From an uncultured Bacteroidales bacterium (GTDB taxonomy: Bacteria > Bacteroidota > Bacteroidia > Bacteroidales > UBA932): 53,836 bases of DNA. Each line of letters opens with the position of its first letter. Position 1 is the first letter of the stretch. The notes under the pieces were generated by a model. It saw nothing but the letters and a program-made list of their open reading frames with translations. It did no database searches and was not told the origin of the DNA. The DNA lies in the NCBI GenBank assembly GCA_946406095.1, contig CAMJJO010000001.1:1-53836 (forward strand), written 5' to 3'. A program made the position numbers and the translations under genes. Positions 1 to 8,601 of the stretch are shown piece after piece.

Positions 1-1025
1 TCCGGGCGGAAAAGATCGTGGAACCAGACATCGGGCTCTTCTGTAAAAGGAACGGGCTCGCCGTTTTCCACAGGGTTCCAGGGATACTGGCACTGCTGCT
101 TGCCGTTCACGAGGCCATAGCTGAAGCAAGCTATCTTTTTCTCTTTGAACAGAGGGAGGATTGAGTAATAATCCGACCCCATACTGCGTGCCATCCATTC
201 TGAACACAAAACCGGCCGGCCGAACTGCTCACAGTATTCCACGAACCTGCGGCATTCGGGCAGATCCTTATAGCAATGGAAAGAAATGATGTCGCTTTCC
301 GACAGAACGAACTGCGAGATCTCTTCATTATGCGACTTCCAGTCAGAAAGAGTTATGATAGGAGCTGTCAGAGGCTGCGATGGATTCACTTCCCTTGCCC
401 AGCGGAAAACCTCCCTCATAAACGGCAAAGTCTCGAATCCCTTGGTGTTTGCAGGCTCATTGTAAAGACACCAGGCAAGGATGCGGGGGTCCTTCCGATA
501 CTTCCTTATGACCTGCTTTACATAACGCTCCATTACCGGCCACTTCTCAGGGTTATTGACTATGTCTTTGCCGGGAGAAGCCATCCACACCGAATTGTGA
601 ATGCCGGGCACTGGCTGCGGCTGGGGGCCGGTATAGGGGATTTTTATGGCCCCGCCATTTGTGAAGAAAGTCATCAGGATCCGCAGCCCATGCCTGTCGG
701 CAATACTGATTGTCTTCTCCAGCCTTTCCATAAATCCTTTGGGGTCTTCCTGCCAGACTATATCGCACAGGAAAAGCCTGATGCAGTTGAATCCAAGATC
801 CTCCGCCAGAGAGAGTTCGCTGTCCACCACTTCGGGGCGGAAGAATTCCTTTCCCCATATTTCCACGGGTGTTCCACCATAGGACGGCATATAGACACAT
901 CCTACGGGCCAAGGCTGGGCCGCATACCATTCATTTGCCTTTTCTGCACTCCACCTTTCTGCGGGCCTGACGCCGCAGGCAGTCTGGGCCAGTATCAGCG
1001 CCAGGAGAACAACTATCCTTTTCAT
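1..1025 (-). CDS. Clan GH-A glycoside hydrolase lipoprotein (3' end outside window)
   Basis: Reading the minus strand from the ATG at 1025 gives about 341 codons with no stop before the window edge, so the C-terminus is missing. The N-terminus is a lipoprotein signal: hydrophobic stretch, then Leu-Ala-Gln-Thr-Ala-Cys with the lipid Cys at residue 17. The rest reads as a TIM-barrel glycosidase of the GH2/GH5 type. The Asn-Glu-Pro motif at 189-191 supplies the expected acid/base Glu190, and Cys-Ser-Glu-Trp near 274-277 the expected nucleophile Glu276. Related Bacteroidetes proteins are often labelled beta-xylanase or cellulase-like; the substrate cannot be read here. It starts 5 bases after the HD-domain gene on the same strand, so the two are probably co-transcribed. 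It probably acts at the cell surface or in the periplasm. Confidence 0.75.
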   Translation of the reverse strand, partial: MKRIVVLLALILAQTACGVRPAERWSAEKANEWYAAQPWPVGCVYMPSYGGTPVEIWGKEFFRPEVVDSELSLAEDLGFNCIRLFLCDIVWQEDPKGFMERLEKTISIADRHGLRILMTFFTNGGAIKIPYTGPQPQPVPGIHNSVWMASPGKDIVNNPEKWPVMERYVKQVIRKYRKDPRILAWCLYNEPANTKGFETLPFMREVFRWAREVNPSQPLTAPIITLSDWKSHNEEISQFVLSESDIISFHCYKDLPECRRFVEYCEQFGRPVLCSEWMARSMGSDYYSILPLFKEKKIACFSYGLVNGKQQCQYPWNPVENGEPVPFTEEPDVWFHDLFRP

Positions 1026-1030
1026 CTTTA

Positions 1031-1639
1031 TCACAAAAAACACTTGTCGAATATCTCCCTCAACTTGCGTTCATCCTTGATAATACTCCGGAGTTCCTTC
1101 AAGGGAGCTTCGTTGGGCGAACCGGGAATCAGCAGATGGAGGTATCCTCCTTCGGCATATTTCTCGTGAAGGTGCTCGAGGGTGCGCTGCCAATGGCCTT
1201 CCCTGTCGAGCTCGGGATAATGCGAGAGGCCGAACTGCACGGTGCGGCGGATGATGGTTTCGGGCTCTATCAGGCGGTCCGCCTCCGCCACCAGCCTGCC
1301 ATAAATGCTGCGGGGAGGGGTTGTAGCCGATGCCCTGTGGTCTTCCGCCGCCTGGGCGATGGTCTCTATCTGCCCGGGGGTAAACCATTTCTTCAGGTTT
1401 TCATCTTCCCTGATGATGCGTCCGCTTTCCAGGTGATGGGTCTTGCGATCCACAGCCAGCCCGAGGTCGTGGCAGGCTGCTGCCGCAAAGAGGATTTCTT
1501 CATCTATATCATAGGCCTTTCCCATAGCCATGGCTCGCTCGATCACCATTCTCGCGTGGTCTTCCTGATGCGCCAGATCGAATGCCGCGTACCGTGGAAT
1601 TATCGAAGTATCAATATATTTGACAAAGTCTTGCCTCAT
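1031..1639 (-). CDS. HD-domain phosphohydrolase
   Basis: A 202-residue soluble protein with the metal-binding signature of HD-superfamily hydrolases: His28, the His57-Asp58 doublet in Ala-Cys-His-Asp-Leu-Gly, and further histidines near 68 and in Glu-Asp-His-Arg around residue 100. These enzymes hydrolyse phosphate esters of nucleotides; the substrate of this small stand-alone version is unknown. The open frame extends far upstream into hydB, but the ATG at 1639 is preferred because the conserved fold begins there and a TAnnTTTG promoter box sits just upstream. It is divergent from the hydrogenase genes and leads into the glycosidase gene. Confidence 0.75.
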   Translation of the reverse strand: MRQDFVKYIDTSIIPRYAAFDLAHQEDHARMVIERAMAMGKAYDIDEEILFAAAACHDLGLAVDRKTHHLESGRIIREDENLKKWFTPGQIETIAQAAEDHRASATTPPRSIYGRLVAEADRLIEPETIIRRTVQFGLSHYPELDREGHWQRTLEHLHEKYAEGGYLHLLIPGSPNEAPLKELRSIIKDERKLREIFDKCFL

Positions 1640-1646
1640 ATCTTTA

Positions 1647-1654
1647 CAAAGATA
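1647..1654 (-). promoter_or_regulatory. Putative -7 box for the HD-domain gene
   Basis: The minus strand reads TATCTTTG, an exact match to the Bacteroidetes -7 element TAnnTTTG. It lies only 7 bases before the start codon, so the transcript would be nearly leaderless. No convincing -33 box. Confidence 0.45.
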
Positions 1655-1665
1655 AGAAAAATGAC

Positions 1666-1673
1666 TATTTTTG
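1666..1673 (+). promoter_or_regulatory. Putative -7 box for hydBAC
   Basis: TATTTTTG matches TAnnTTTG and lies 33 bases before the hydB start. It is interleaved with the divergent HD-gene box, so the two promoters share a short region. The -33 position is poor. Confidence 0.45.
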
Positions 1674-1706
1674 TAAACAGAAAACAATACCATTCTATAG
1701 TATACA

Positions 1707-3611
1707 ATGAAGATAACATCTGCCGATGCCCTTGAGGCCATCAGGTGCGAGGCCGTCAAAGCCTTGCGTTTAAGGGAGGAGAGCAATGTCTCTGCATCGG
1801 AAGCCGCCTGCGGGCTCGACAAAGGAACCCCGCATATGCAAATTCTCTGTTGCGGCGGCACCGGTTGCAAAGCCTCCGAAAGTGCAAAAATCGTTGAAAA
1901 TTTCCGCTCTTCACTCGAGCAGCACGGCGTAGCCGACAAGGTTGAAGTCGTTGTGCCCGGATGCTTCGGATTCTGCGAGAAAGGCCCTATCGTAAAGATT
2001 GTTCCCGACAACACTTTCTACACCTCGGTACGTCCCGAAGATGTGGAGGAGATCGTAACCTCCCACATCATAGGTGGGGAGAAGGTTGAAAGGCTGCTTT
2101 ACATGGACCCCGGAACCGGGAAGCACATTTCCGACTCCAAGCACATGAATTTCTACCGCAAGCAGCTCCGTATCGCTCTCCGCAACTGCGGATTCATCGA
2201 TCCGGAGAACATCCTCGAGTACATCGCCCGCGATGGCTACAAGGCTCTTGCCACCAGTCTCACCAGGGACAGTCTGGAAGTGCTTGCGGACATCAAGGCA
2301 TCCGGCCTCCGCGGCCGTGGAGGCGCAGGCTTCCCCACCGGTCTGAAGTGGGAGATCGCCCGCAAGTTCAACGCTCCGGACAAGTATGTGGTCTGCAACG
2401 CCGATGAAGGAGACCCGGGTGCGTTCATGGACCGTTCCATCATGGAGGGAGACCCGAACTCGGTCATCGAGGCAATGATGATCTGCGGCTACTGCATCAA
2501 CGCCAACCACGGACTGATCTATATCCGTGCAGAATATCCCCTTGCAGTGCATCGCCTCAAGGTCGCCATCGCACAGGCCCGCGAATACGGCCTGCTCGGC
2601 AACAATATCCTCGGCACCGATTTCAACTTCGATATCGAGATCCGCTACGGTGCGGGTGCATTCGTCTGCGGCGAGGAAACCGCCCTCATCCATTCCATGG
2701 AAGGAAAGCGCGGCGAACCTACCCTCAAGCCCCCGTTCCCTGCCGAGGCCGGCTATTTTGGCAAGCCGACCAACGTTAACAACGTCGAGACCCTCGCCAA
2801 CGTTCCCGTCATCCTAACAAAGGGCCCCGAATGGTTCTCATCCATCGGCACCGAGAAGTCCAAGGGAACAAAGGTGTTCGCCCTTGCCGGAAAGATCAAC
2901 AACGTGGGCCTTATCGAGGTCCCTATGGGAACGACCCTGCGCGAAATCATATATGATATCGGCGGCGGTGTCAAGAATGGCAAGAAATTCAAGGCCGTCC
3001 AGACGGGCGGACCTTCCGGCGGCTGCCTCACCGAGAAGCATCTGGACATCCCCATCGACTACGAAAGCCTTGCTGCAGCTGGTTCGATGATGGGTTCCGG
3101 CGGCATGATCGTGATGGACGAAGACGACTGCATGGTATCTGTCGCGAAATTCTTCCTGGAATTCACCGTGGACGAATCCTGCGGAAAGTGCACTCCCTGC
3201 CGCATAGGCAACCGCAGGATGCTGGAAATCCTCACCCGCATCACGGAAGGCCGCGGCACGATGGAAGATCTCGACAAACTCGAGAATCTTGCCAAGGTCA
3301 TCAAGGACACCGCTCTCTGCGGCCTTGGACAGACTTCTCCCAACCCCGTGCTTTCCACCCTCTCCAACTTCCGCAACGAGTATGAGGAGCACGTCCGGGA
3401 TCACGTCTGCCGCGCCCACAAGTGCAAGGCCCTGCTCACCTATAGCATCGACCCTGTGCTCTGCAAGGGGTGCAGCGCCTGCGCAAGGAACTGCCCTGCA
3501 GAAGCTATCGCAGGCGAGGTCCGCAAGCCTTTTGTCATCAATCCCGAGAAGTGTATCCGCTGCGGCATGTGCCTGTCCCGCTGCAAGTTCGGAGCCATCA
3601 ACGTAATCTAG
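1707..3611 (+). CDS. hydB: [FeFe] hydrogenase NuoF-like subunit HydB (NADH/FMN subunit)
   Basis: A 634-residue flavoprotein subunit of a trimeric [FeFe] hydrogenase. Domains in order: a thioredoxin-like [2Fe-2S] ferredoxin (about 45-125; Cys49, Cys54, Cys86, Cys90); a NuoF-like FMN/NADH domain with the glycine-rich Gly-Arg-Gly-Gly-Ala-Gly-Phe-Pro stretch at 203-210 and a second Gly-rich motif ending Cys-Gly-Glu-Glu-Thr; an SLBB segment; the Glu-Ser-Cys-Gly-Lys-Cys-Thr-Pro-Cys [4Fe-4S] motif; and a C-terminal pair of [4Fe-4S] motifs. It moves electrons between NAD(H), FMN and the iron-sulfur chain. It is the first of three tightly spaced genes; the order B-A-C differs from the more usual C-B-A. 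Confidence 0.93.
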   Translation: MKITSADALEAIRCEAVKALRLREESNVSASEAACGLDKGTPHMQILCCGGTGCKASESAKIVENFRSSLEQHGVADKVEVVVPGCFGFCEKGPIVKIVPDNTFYTSVRPEDVEEIVTSHIIGGEKVERLLYMDPGTGKHISDSKHMNFYRKQLRIALRNCGFIDPENILEYIARDGYKALATSLTRDSLEVLADIKASGLRGRGGAGFPTGLKWEIARKFNAPDKYVVCNADEGDPGAFMDRSIMEGDPNSVIEAMMICGYCINANHGLIYIRAEYPLAVHRLKVAIAQAREYGLLGNNILGTDFNFDIEIRYGAGAFVCGEETALIHSMEGKRGEPTLKPPFPAEAGYFGKPTNVNNVETLANVPVILTKGPEWFSSIGTEKSKGTKVFALAGKINNVGLIEVPMGTTLREIIYDIGGGVKNGKKFKAVQTGGPSGGCLTEKHLDIPIDYESLAAAGSMMGSGGMIVMDEDDCMVSVAKFFLEFTVDESCGKCTPCRIGNRRMLEILTRITEGRGTMEDLDKLENLAKVIKDTALCGLGQTSPNPVLSTLSNFRNEYEEHVRDHVCRAHKCKALLTYSIDPVLCKGCSACARNCPAEAIAGEVRKPFVINPEKCIRCGMCLSRCKFGAINVI

Positions 3612-3620
3612 CATCGCCCT

Positions 3621-5381
3621 ATGGAAAATATGATAAACCTTACTATAGACAACCGGCCGGTCAGCGTGCCCAAGGGCACCAGTGTGCTTGATGCTGCGGC
3701 ATCCGTGGGCATAGCTATCCCAGCCCTGTGCCACATCGACCTCAAAGGCACCTGTGTCAAGAGTTCTCCGGCATCCTGCCGCATCTGCGTGGTGGAAATC
3801 GACGGCCGCCGCAACCTGGCACCTTCCTGCGCCACCATGGTGACGGAAGGAATGGTAGTCCATACCAATTCGGCACGCGTAGTGCGCGCCCGCAAGACGG
3901 TCGCGGAGCTCATCCTCTCCGACCACCCCAACGACTGTCTCACCTGCCCCAAGTGCAACCATTGCGAACTTCAGCAGCTGGTGACCCGCTTCAACATCCG
4001 CGAGATGCCATACAAGGGCGAGCAGTCCAACCGCAAGAAAGAACAGACCGTGTCCATTACCCGCAATATGGACAAATGCATACTTTGCCGCCGCTGCGAA
4101 AGCGTTTGTAACAACGTGCAGACGGTCGGCGTGCTGGGTGCAGTCCGCCGCGGTTTCGACACCACCATCGCTCCCACCTTCGACCGCATGTTCTCCGAAA
4201 CGGATTGCACCTACTGCGGTCAGTGCGTGGCGGTCTGCCCCACCGGAGCCCTCATAGAACACGACAATACCGACCGCCTGCTCGAAGACCTCAACAACCC
4301 GGACAAGATCGTGGTCGCCCAGCCCGCTCCCGCCGTGCGCGTGGCCCTGGGAGAAGAGTTCGGCCTGCAGCCCGGCACCATCGTCACCGGGAAGCTTGCA
4401 GCCTCCCTGCGCGCTCTCGGTTTCGACTATGTGTTCGACACCGACTTTGCAGCCGACCTTACCATCATGGAGGAAGGTGCGGAAATCCTGCAGCGCCTGA
4501 AGGCTTTCCTCGGCGGTGACAAGACTGTCAAGATTCCTATCATGACCTCCTGCTGCCCCGCCTGGGTCAACTTCTTCGAGCATAACTATCCGGATCTGCT
4601 GGAGTATCCTTCTTCCGCAAAATCCCCTGCCCAGATGTTTGGTGCGATTGCAAAGACCTATTGGGCACAGAAGATGGGCATCCCCCGCGAGAAACTCGTG
4701 GTAGTGTCCGTAATGCCTTGTCTTGCAAAGAAATACGAGTGCGAACGCGACGAATTCAAGGTGAATGGCAACCCGGATGTGGACTACAGCATCTCCACCC
4801 GCGAACTGGCACGCCTGATCAAACGTTCCAATATCGACTTCCTCAAACTGGCCGACCAGGACTTCGACAAGCCTCTTGGCGAGTCCTCGGGTGCAGCAGC
4901 CATTTTCGGCGCCACCGGCGGAGTGATGGAAGCGGCACTGCGTACCGTGTATGAGGTTTACACAGGCAAGACCCTTCCCAAGATCGACTTCACCGAAGTC
5001 CGCGGCCTGGAAGGCATCAAGGAGGCAACCATCGACCTGGCCGGATTCCCGCTCAAGGTCTGCGTGGCCCACACCCTCGGCAATGCCCGTATCATCATGG
5101 ACAAACTCCGCGCAGGTGAACTGGACTACCATGTCGTGGAAGTCATGGCCTGCCCCGGCGGCTGCATCGACGGCGCCGGACAGCCCTATCATCACGGCGA
5201 CGTGGATATCATCAAGGCCCGCGTCAAGGCCATCTACGATGAAGATGCCGGCAAGCCCATCCGCAAGAGCCACGAGAATCCCGACATCCAAAAACTGTAT
5301 AAAGAGTTCCTGGGTGAGCCTCTGAGCGAGCGCTCGCATCATCTGCTCCACACACATTATTTTGACAAAACCATCAAGTAG
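3621..5381 (+). CDS. hydA: [FeFe] hydrogenase catalytic subunit HydA
   Basis: A 586-residue hydrogenase large subunit. Clusters along the chain: [2Fe-2S] (Cys37, 53, 56, 70); the His-ligated [4Fe-4S] (His102, Cys106, 109, 115); two ferredoxin-type [4Fe-4S] (Cys153/156/159 with Cys206, Cys196/199/202 with Cys163). The H-cluster domain has all three signatures: Thr-Ser-Cys-Cys-Pro at 309-313, Met-Pro-Cys at 365-367, and Glu507-x-Met509-x-Cys511-x3-Cys515. Cys312 is the expected proton-relay residue. The third motif ends Gly-Ala-Gly-Gln-Pro rather than the usual Gly-Gly-Gly. With HydB and HydC this matches the cytoplasmic NAD- and ferredoxin-linked group that includes electron-bifurcating enzymes; bifurcation itself is inferred. 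Confidence 0.95.
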   Translation: MENMINLTIDNRPVSVPKGTSVLDAAASVGIAIPALCHIDLKGTCVKSSPASCRICVVEIDGRRNLAPSCATMVTEGMVVHTNSARVVRARKTVAELILSDHPNDCLTCPKCNHCELQQLVTRFNIREMPYKGEQSNRKKEQTVSITRNMDKCILCRRCESVCNNVQTVGVLGAVRRGFDTTIAPTFDRMFSETDCTYCGQCVAVCPTGALIEHDNTDRLLEDLNNPDKIVVAQPAPAVRVALGEEFGLQPGTIVTGKLAASLRALGFDYVFDTDFAADLTIMEEGAEILQRLKAFLGGDKTVKIPIMTSCCPAWVNFFEHNYPDLLEYPSSAKSPAQMFGAIAKTYWAQKMGIPREKLVVVSVMPCLAKKYECERDEFKVNGNPDVDYSISTRELARLIKRSNIDFLKLADQDFDKPLGESSGAAAIFGATGGVMEAALRTVYEVYTGKTLPKIDFTEVRGLEGIKEATIDLAGFPLKVCVAHTLGNARIIMDKLRAGELDYHVVEVMACPGGCIDGAGQPYHHGDVDIIKARVKAIYDEDAGKPIRKSHENPDIQKLYKEFLGEPLSERSHHLLHTHYFDKTIK

Positions 5382-5383
5382 TT

Positions 5384-5869
5384 ATGAGCGAAATGAAATT
5401 ATCCTGTGAGGCAAAGCGCCAGGTGGAGGAGATTTGTGAGAAATTCCACAATGACCCCGGCGAACTCATCAGCATACTGCACGAGACACAGAATAAGCTG
5501 GGCTATCTGCCTGAGCCTGTCCAGCGCATAATCGCCGAAAAGATCGGCGTGCCTGCCCAGAAAGTTTATGGTGTCGTCACCTTCTATTCCTTCTTCTCGA
5601 TGACCCCGAAGGGAAAGATTCCCATTTCCGTATGCCTCGGAACCGCCTGCTACGTGCGCGGCGCCGACAAGCTGCTGGAAGAATTCAAGAGGGTCCTGAA
5701 CATCGAGGTCGGAGAAACCACTCCGGACGGCAAGTTCTCGCTGGACTGCCTCCGTTGCGTCGGTGCCTGCGGTCTGGCCCCTGTCGCCACTATCGACGAC
5801 AAGGTCTACGGCAGGCTGAACCCTTCCGATATCAGGAGAATAATCTCGGAATACGAGGCTAAGGAATAG
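5384..5869 (+). CDS. hydC: [FeFe] hydrogenase NuoE-like subunit HydC
   Basis: A 161-residue NuoE-type thioredoxin-fold protein with one [2Fe-2S] cluster ligated by Cys84, Cys89, Cys125 and Cys129. It completes the HydABC trimer and would pass electrons between the HydB flavin site and the HydA chain. It starts 2 bases after hydA. Its last 11 bases overlap the end of hydF on the opposite strand, leaving no room for a terminator between the convergent units. Confidence 0.93.
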   Translation: MSEMKLSCEAKRQVEEICEKFHNDPGELISILHETQNKLGYLPEPVQRIIAEKIGVPAQKVYGVVTFYSFFSMTPKGKIPISVCLGTACYVRGADKLLEEFKRVLNIEVGETTPDGKFSLDCLRCVGACGLAPVATIDDKVYGRLNPSDIRRIISEYEAKE

Positions 5870-6917
5870 CGATTCTGTCCAGAATGCCCTGCAGTTTTGC
5901 CAGGGCGATTCCATAATTGGTGATGGGCACTCCCGCAAGGAGTGCCTTTCTCGTGCGGGAGCGCACAAGCGTCTTGGTGGCCACGCAGGCGCCGCAATGA
6001 ATGATGAGGTCGAATGGCGCGAGATCTTCCGGGAAATCAATGCCGGCTGCGATTTCCACTTGCAGGCCATCCCCTGCACGTTTTCGTAGCAGAGCAGGAA
6101 TCTTCACCCGGCCGATGTCTTCGTTGTCCGGCACGTGGGTGCAGGCTTCTGCAATCAGCACACGGGAATCCGGGCCTAGACCTTCGATGGCCGCAGCACC
6201 CTCGATGAAGATGCCGATATCTCCCTTTGCGGCAGCCAGCAGCACGGAAAAGGATGTGAGCGGCATATCTGCCGGGATGGCGGCATTCACCTTGCCGAAG
6301 ACCTGGGAATCGGTAATCACCAGGTCCGGCGTAGTCTTTTGAAGAGCGCTCCGGAGAGATTCGGGAGTGCAGCAGAGCGCATTGCATCCGCGGTCCAGCA
6401 GTTCCCTCAGAACCTGCACCTGAGGCAGGATGATACGGCCTTTCGGGGCCTCGCTGTCCTGGGGCATAACCAGCAGCACGCAATCCCCCGGCTTCACAAG
6501 ACTGCCGGTCAGGAACTTTTCCTCCTCCTTCGGGGCCACTTCGGCCAGACGCTTCAGAAGGCTGTCCACGCTGCCATCGTAATGCACTATGCTCACGGAA
6601 GCCGCACGCAACTGCTCTTCGAGGGCGGAGATGGCCTTGCTTCCGGAGCCAAGTATGACAGCGATGTCCGCCGAGTCTATCACATTCTGGGTCAGGCGTT
6701 TACGCTCGGAACCGAGGATACTTTCATCATCGATCCCGGCGGTATCTATCAGCACGCACGGGCCAAGACCCGGGAGTTCGATGGCCTTGCGCACAGGGTC
6801 GGTCGTGGTGCCCGGAATGGGGCTGACAAGCGATACCTCCTGACCGGCCAGTGCGTTGATCAGGGAGGATTTGCCGGAATTCACCGGCCCGAAAAATGCT
6901 ATGTGCAGCCTGTCCAT
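5859..6917 (-). CDS. hydF: [FeFe] hydrogenase maturation GTPase HydF
   Basis: The 352-residue scaffold GTPase on which the diiron subcluster of the H-cluster is assembled before transfer to HydA. The N-terminal GTPase domain has a P-loop at 10-18 (Gly-Pro-Val-Asn-Ser-Gly-Lys-Ser-Ser), switch threonines at 37-39 and Asp-Thr-Ala-Gly at 58-61. The C-terminal cluster-binding signature is complete: Cys259-x-His261, then His307-Cys308-x2-Cys311. It starts 3 bases after hydG and is probably co-transcribed with it. It converges on hydC. Confidence 0.93.
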   Translation of the reverse strand: MDRLHIAFFGPVNSGKSSLINALAGQEVSLVSPIPGTTTDPVRKAIELPGLGPCVLIDTAGIDDESILGSERKRLTQNVIDSADIAVILGSGSKAISALEEQLRAASVSIVHYDGSVDSLLKRLAEVAPKEEEKFLTGSLVKPGDCVLLVMPQDSEAPKGRIILPQVQVLRELLDRGCNALCCTPESLRSALQKTTPDLVITDSQVFGKVNAAIPADMPLTSFSVLLAAAKGDIGIFIEGAAAIEGLGPDSRVLIAEACTHVPDNEDIGRVKIPALLRKRAGDGLQVEIAAGIDFPEDLAPFDLIIHCGACVATKTLVRSRTRKALLAGVPITNYGIALAKLQGILDRIAIP

Positions 6918-6920
6918 ATC

Positions 6921-8336
6921 CTAGAAACGGAAGTCTCTCTTTCCTTCCTCGATGTCCTTCAGGTGCTCCCGGGTAATCTCCCGAGTGCGCTCCCTGGGGA
7001 TATCGGCAAGACTCTTCTCTATCAGGGCCTCTCCAAGCGCCCGGGTTTCGGGAGATGCATAGTCCATCAGGTATTCCTTAAGCGTCATGAGGGCATTGGG
7101 GGTGCAGCAGAGGCCGATATTGCCACTTTTGCAGAGACTCATGAAACGGTCCCCGGTGCGCCCTTCGCGATAGCAGGCAGTGCAGAAACTGGGGATGTGG
7201 TCCGTCTCCAGGAGCCAGCGGACGACGTCGTCCAGCGGGCGGGTGTCGGAAACATCGAACTGGGCGGTCTCGTTGTGCCGCTCGACCGTCGTGTACCCCC
7301 CGACGCTGGTACGTGAACCGCCGCTGATCTGGGATACGCCGCATTCCAGCAGCTGGGCGCGCATGCGGGCACTTTCGCGGGTGGAGACTATCATTCCGGT
7401 GTAAGGGACGGCGACGCGCAGCACCGCCACCAGCTTGCGGAAGATGGCATCCGGCAGAGAATCCGGGAAGTCCTTGGTGTCGATATCGTCCGCAGGGCAG
7501 ATGCGCGGCACGCTGATGGTATGGGGGCCTACCCCGAAACGGGCTTCCAGGTGCTCTGCGTGCATCAGCAGGCCTACCAGCTCGTACATATAATTCTCGA
7601 GCCCGAAGAGCACGCCTATGCCCACGTCGTCGCATCCGCCTTCCTGGGCGCGGTCCATAGCCTCCGTATGCCACTCATAATTGCTCTTGGGCCCGGTGGG
7701 ATGCAACTTCTGGTATCTCTCTTTATTATAGGTCTCCTGGAAAAGGATGTACGTGCCGATGCCGGCCGCTTTCAGCTTGCGGTAAGAGTCCACGTCTGTG
7801 GCGGCGATGTTCACGTTCACCCGGCGTATGGAGTTGCCTCCCTCGTTGACAGAATAAATGGTCTTGATGGATTCCAGGATATACTCCAGCGGGTTGTGAA
7901 CCGGGTCCTCCCCCGCTTCCACGGCCAGACGCTTGTGCCCGGTGCGGATCAGCGCGCGGACCTCTTCTTCTATCTCGGTTTGAGTGAGTTTCCTGCGCGG
8001 AATGCTGCGGTTCTTTGCGTGGTATGGGCAATAGACGCAGCCGTTGATGCAATAGTTGGAAAGATACAACGGAGCAAAAAGGACTATGCGGTTGCCATAG
8101 AACTTCTGCTTGATGGTTGCTGCAAGCTGGTATATCTTTTCTTCCAGACCGGGCTCCTGGCACTCCATCAGGATTGCCGCCTCTCTATGGCTGATTCCCT
8201 TGCACAGGGCCGCCTTTTCGAGTATTTCCAGAACTCTCCGGTGGTTGCCGCTTTCGCGTCTGGCTTCTTCGAGGCTGGCCAGGACTTCCTCGTCGTTTAT
8301 GAAATCTCCCGCATTCGGGGACTTAGGATCGTACAT
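6921..8336 (-). CDS. hydG: [FeFe] hydrogenase maturase HydG (radical SAM tyrosine lyase)
   Basis: A 471-residue radical SAM enzyme that cleaves tyrosine to supply CO and cyanide ligands for the H-cluster. The SAM-binding cluster motif is Cys96-x3-Cys100-x2-Cys103; the C-terminal auxiliary cluster is seen in Cys-Thr-Ala-Cys followed by a third Cys about 22 residues later, as expected for HydG. I chose the ATG at 8336 over an in-frame start 16 codons earlier because the longer N-terminus is not family-like and the promoter box at 8360-8367 lies within it. It is the first gene of hydG-hydF. The third maturase, HydE, is not in the window. Confidence 0.93.
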   Translation of the reverse strand: MYDPKSPNAGDFINDEEVLASLEEARRESGNHRRVLEILEKAALCKGISHREAAILMECQEPGLEEKIYQLAATIKQKFYGNRIVLFAPLYLSNYCINGCVYCPYHAKNRSIPRRKLTQTEIEEEVRALIRTGHKRLAVEAGEDPVHNPLEYILESIKTIYSVNEGGNSIRRVNVNIAATDVDSYRKLKAAGIGTYILFQETYNKERYQKLHPTGPKSNYEWHTEAMDRAQEGGCDDVGIGVLFGLENYMYELVGLLMHAEHLEARFGVGPHTISVPRICPADDIDTKDFPDSLPDAIFRKLVAVLRVAVPYTGMIVSTRESARMRAQLLECGVSQISGGSRTSVGGYTTVERHNETAQFDVSDTRPLDDVVRWLLETDHIPSFCTACYREGRTGDRFMSLCKSGNIGLCCTPNALMTLKEYLMDYASPETRALGEALIEKSLADIPRERTREITREHLKDIEEGKRDFRF

Positions 8337-8359
8337 GGTTCGTATCACAAAATAACAGA

Positions 8360-8367
8360 CAAAATTA
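8360..8367 (-). promoter_or_regulatory. Putative -7 box for hydGF
   Basis: The minus strand reads TAATTTTG, matching TAnnTTTG, 23 bases before the hydG start. No good -33 partner. Confidence 0.4.
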
Positions 8368-8399
8368 CAACTATATTTTCGCAAATGAAAAAAGAATTG

Positions 8400-8407
8400 T
8401 ATATTTG
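8400..8407 (+). promoter_or_regulatory. Putative -7 box for tRNA-Val
   Basis: TATATTTG matches TAnnTTTG and lies 17 bases before the 5' end of the mature tRNA. Confidence 0.45.
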
Positions 8408-8424
8408 CAGCCCGTTTGAAACAC

Positions 8425-8499
8425 GGGACCTTAGCTCAGTCGGTTTAGAGCGCTTGCTTCACACGCAAGAGGTCGGCAGTTCGAATCTGCCAGGTCCCA
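8425..8499 (+). tRNA. tRNA-Val (anticodon CAC)
   Basis: A full cloverleaf can be drawn. The acceptor stem is GGGACCT with AGGTCCC, discriminator A at 8499; the D arm is GCTC/GAGC; the anticodon stem CTTGC/GCAAG encloses the loop TTCACAC, giving anticodon CAC; the T arm is GGCAG-TTCGAAT-CTGCC. The 3' CCA is encoded (8500-8502). It stands alone between hydG and the acyltransferase gene. Confidence 0.93.
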
Positions 8500-8502
8500 C
8501 CA

Positions 8503-8536
8503 AAAGCAGGATTTCCGTAAGGAGTCCTGCTTTTTT
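8503..8536 (+). terminator. Rho-independent terminator after tRNA-Val
   Basis: AAAGCAGGA pairs with TCCTGCTTT around a 13-base loop and runs into a stretch of six T. It starts right behind the encoded CCA. This is the clearest intrinsic terminator in the window. Confidence 0.8.
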
Positions 8537-8544
8537 CTTTCCGG

Positions 8545-8576
8545 TTTGGATATGCTGCGAATTTTTTCTAAATTTG
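8545..8576 (+). promoter_or_regulatory. Promoter of the OlsF-like gene (-33 TTTG, -7 TAAATTTG)
   Basis: TTTG at 8545-8548 and TAAATTTG at 8569-8576 are separated by 20 bases, close to the full Bacteroidetes consensus. The ATG follows at 8602. Confidence 0.6.
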
Positions 8577-8601
8577 TGGCTTGCGAGTTTACCATTTTAT
8601 T

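Noticed and set aside
2838..5357. Open frame of 839 codons on the minus strand
   Set aside because: It lies antisense to hydB and hydA, whose motifs are complete. The long antisense frame follows from GC-rich codons; its translation is low in hydrophobic and domain-like pattern.
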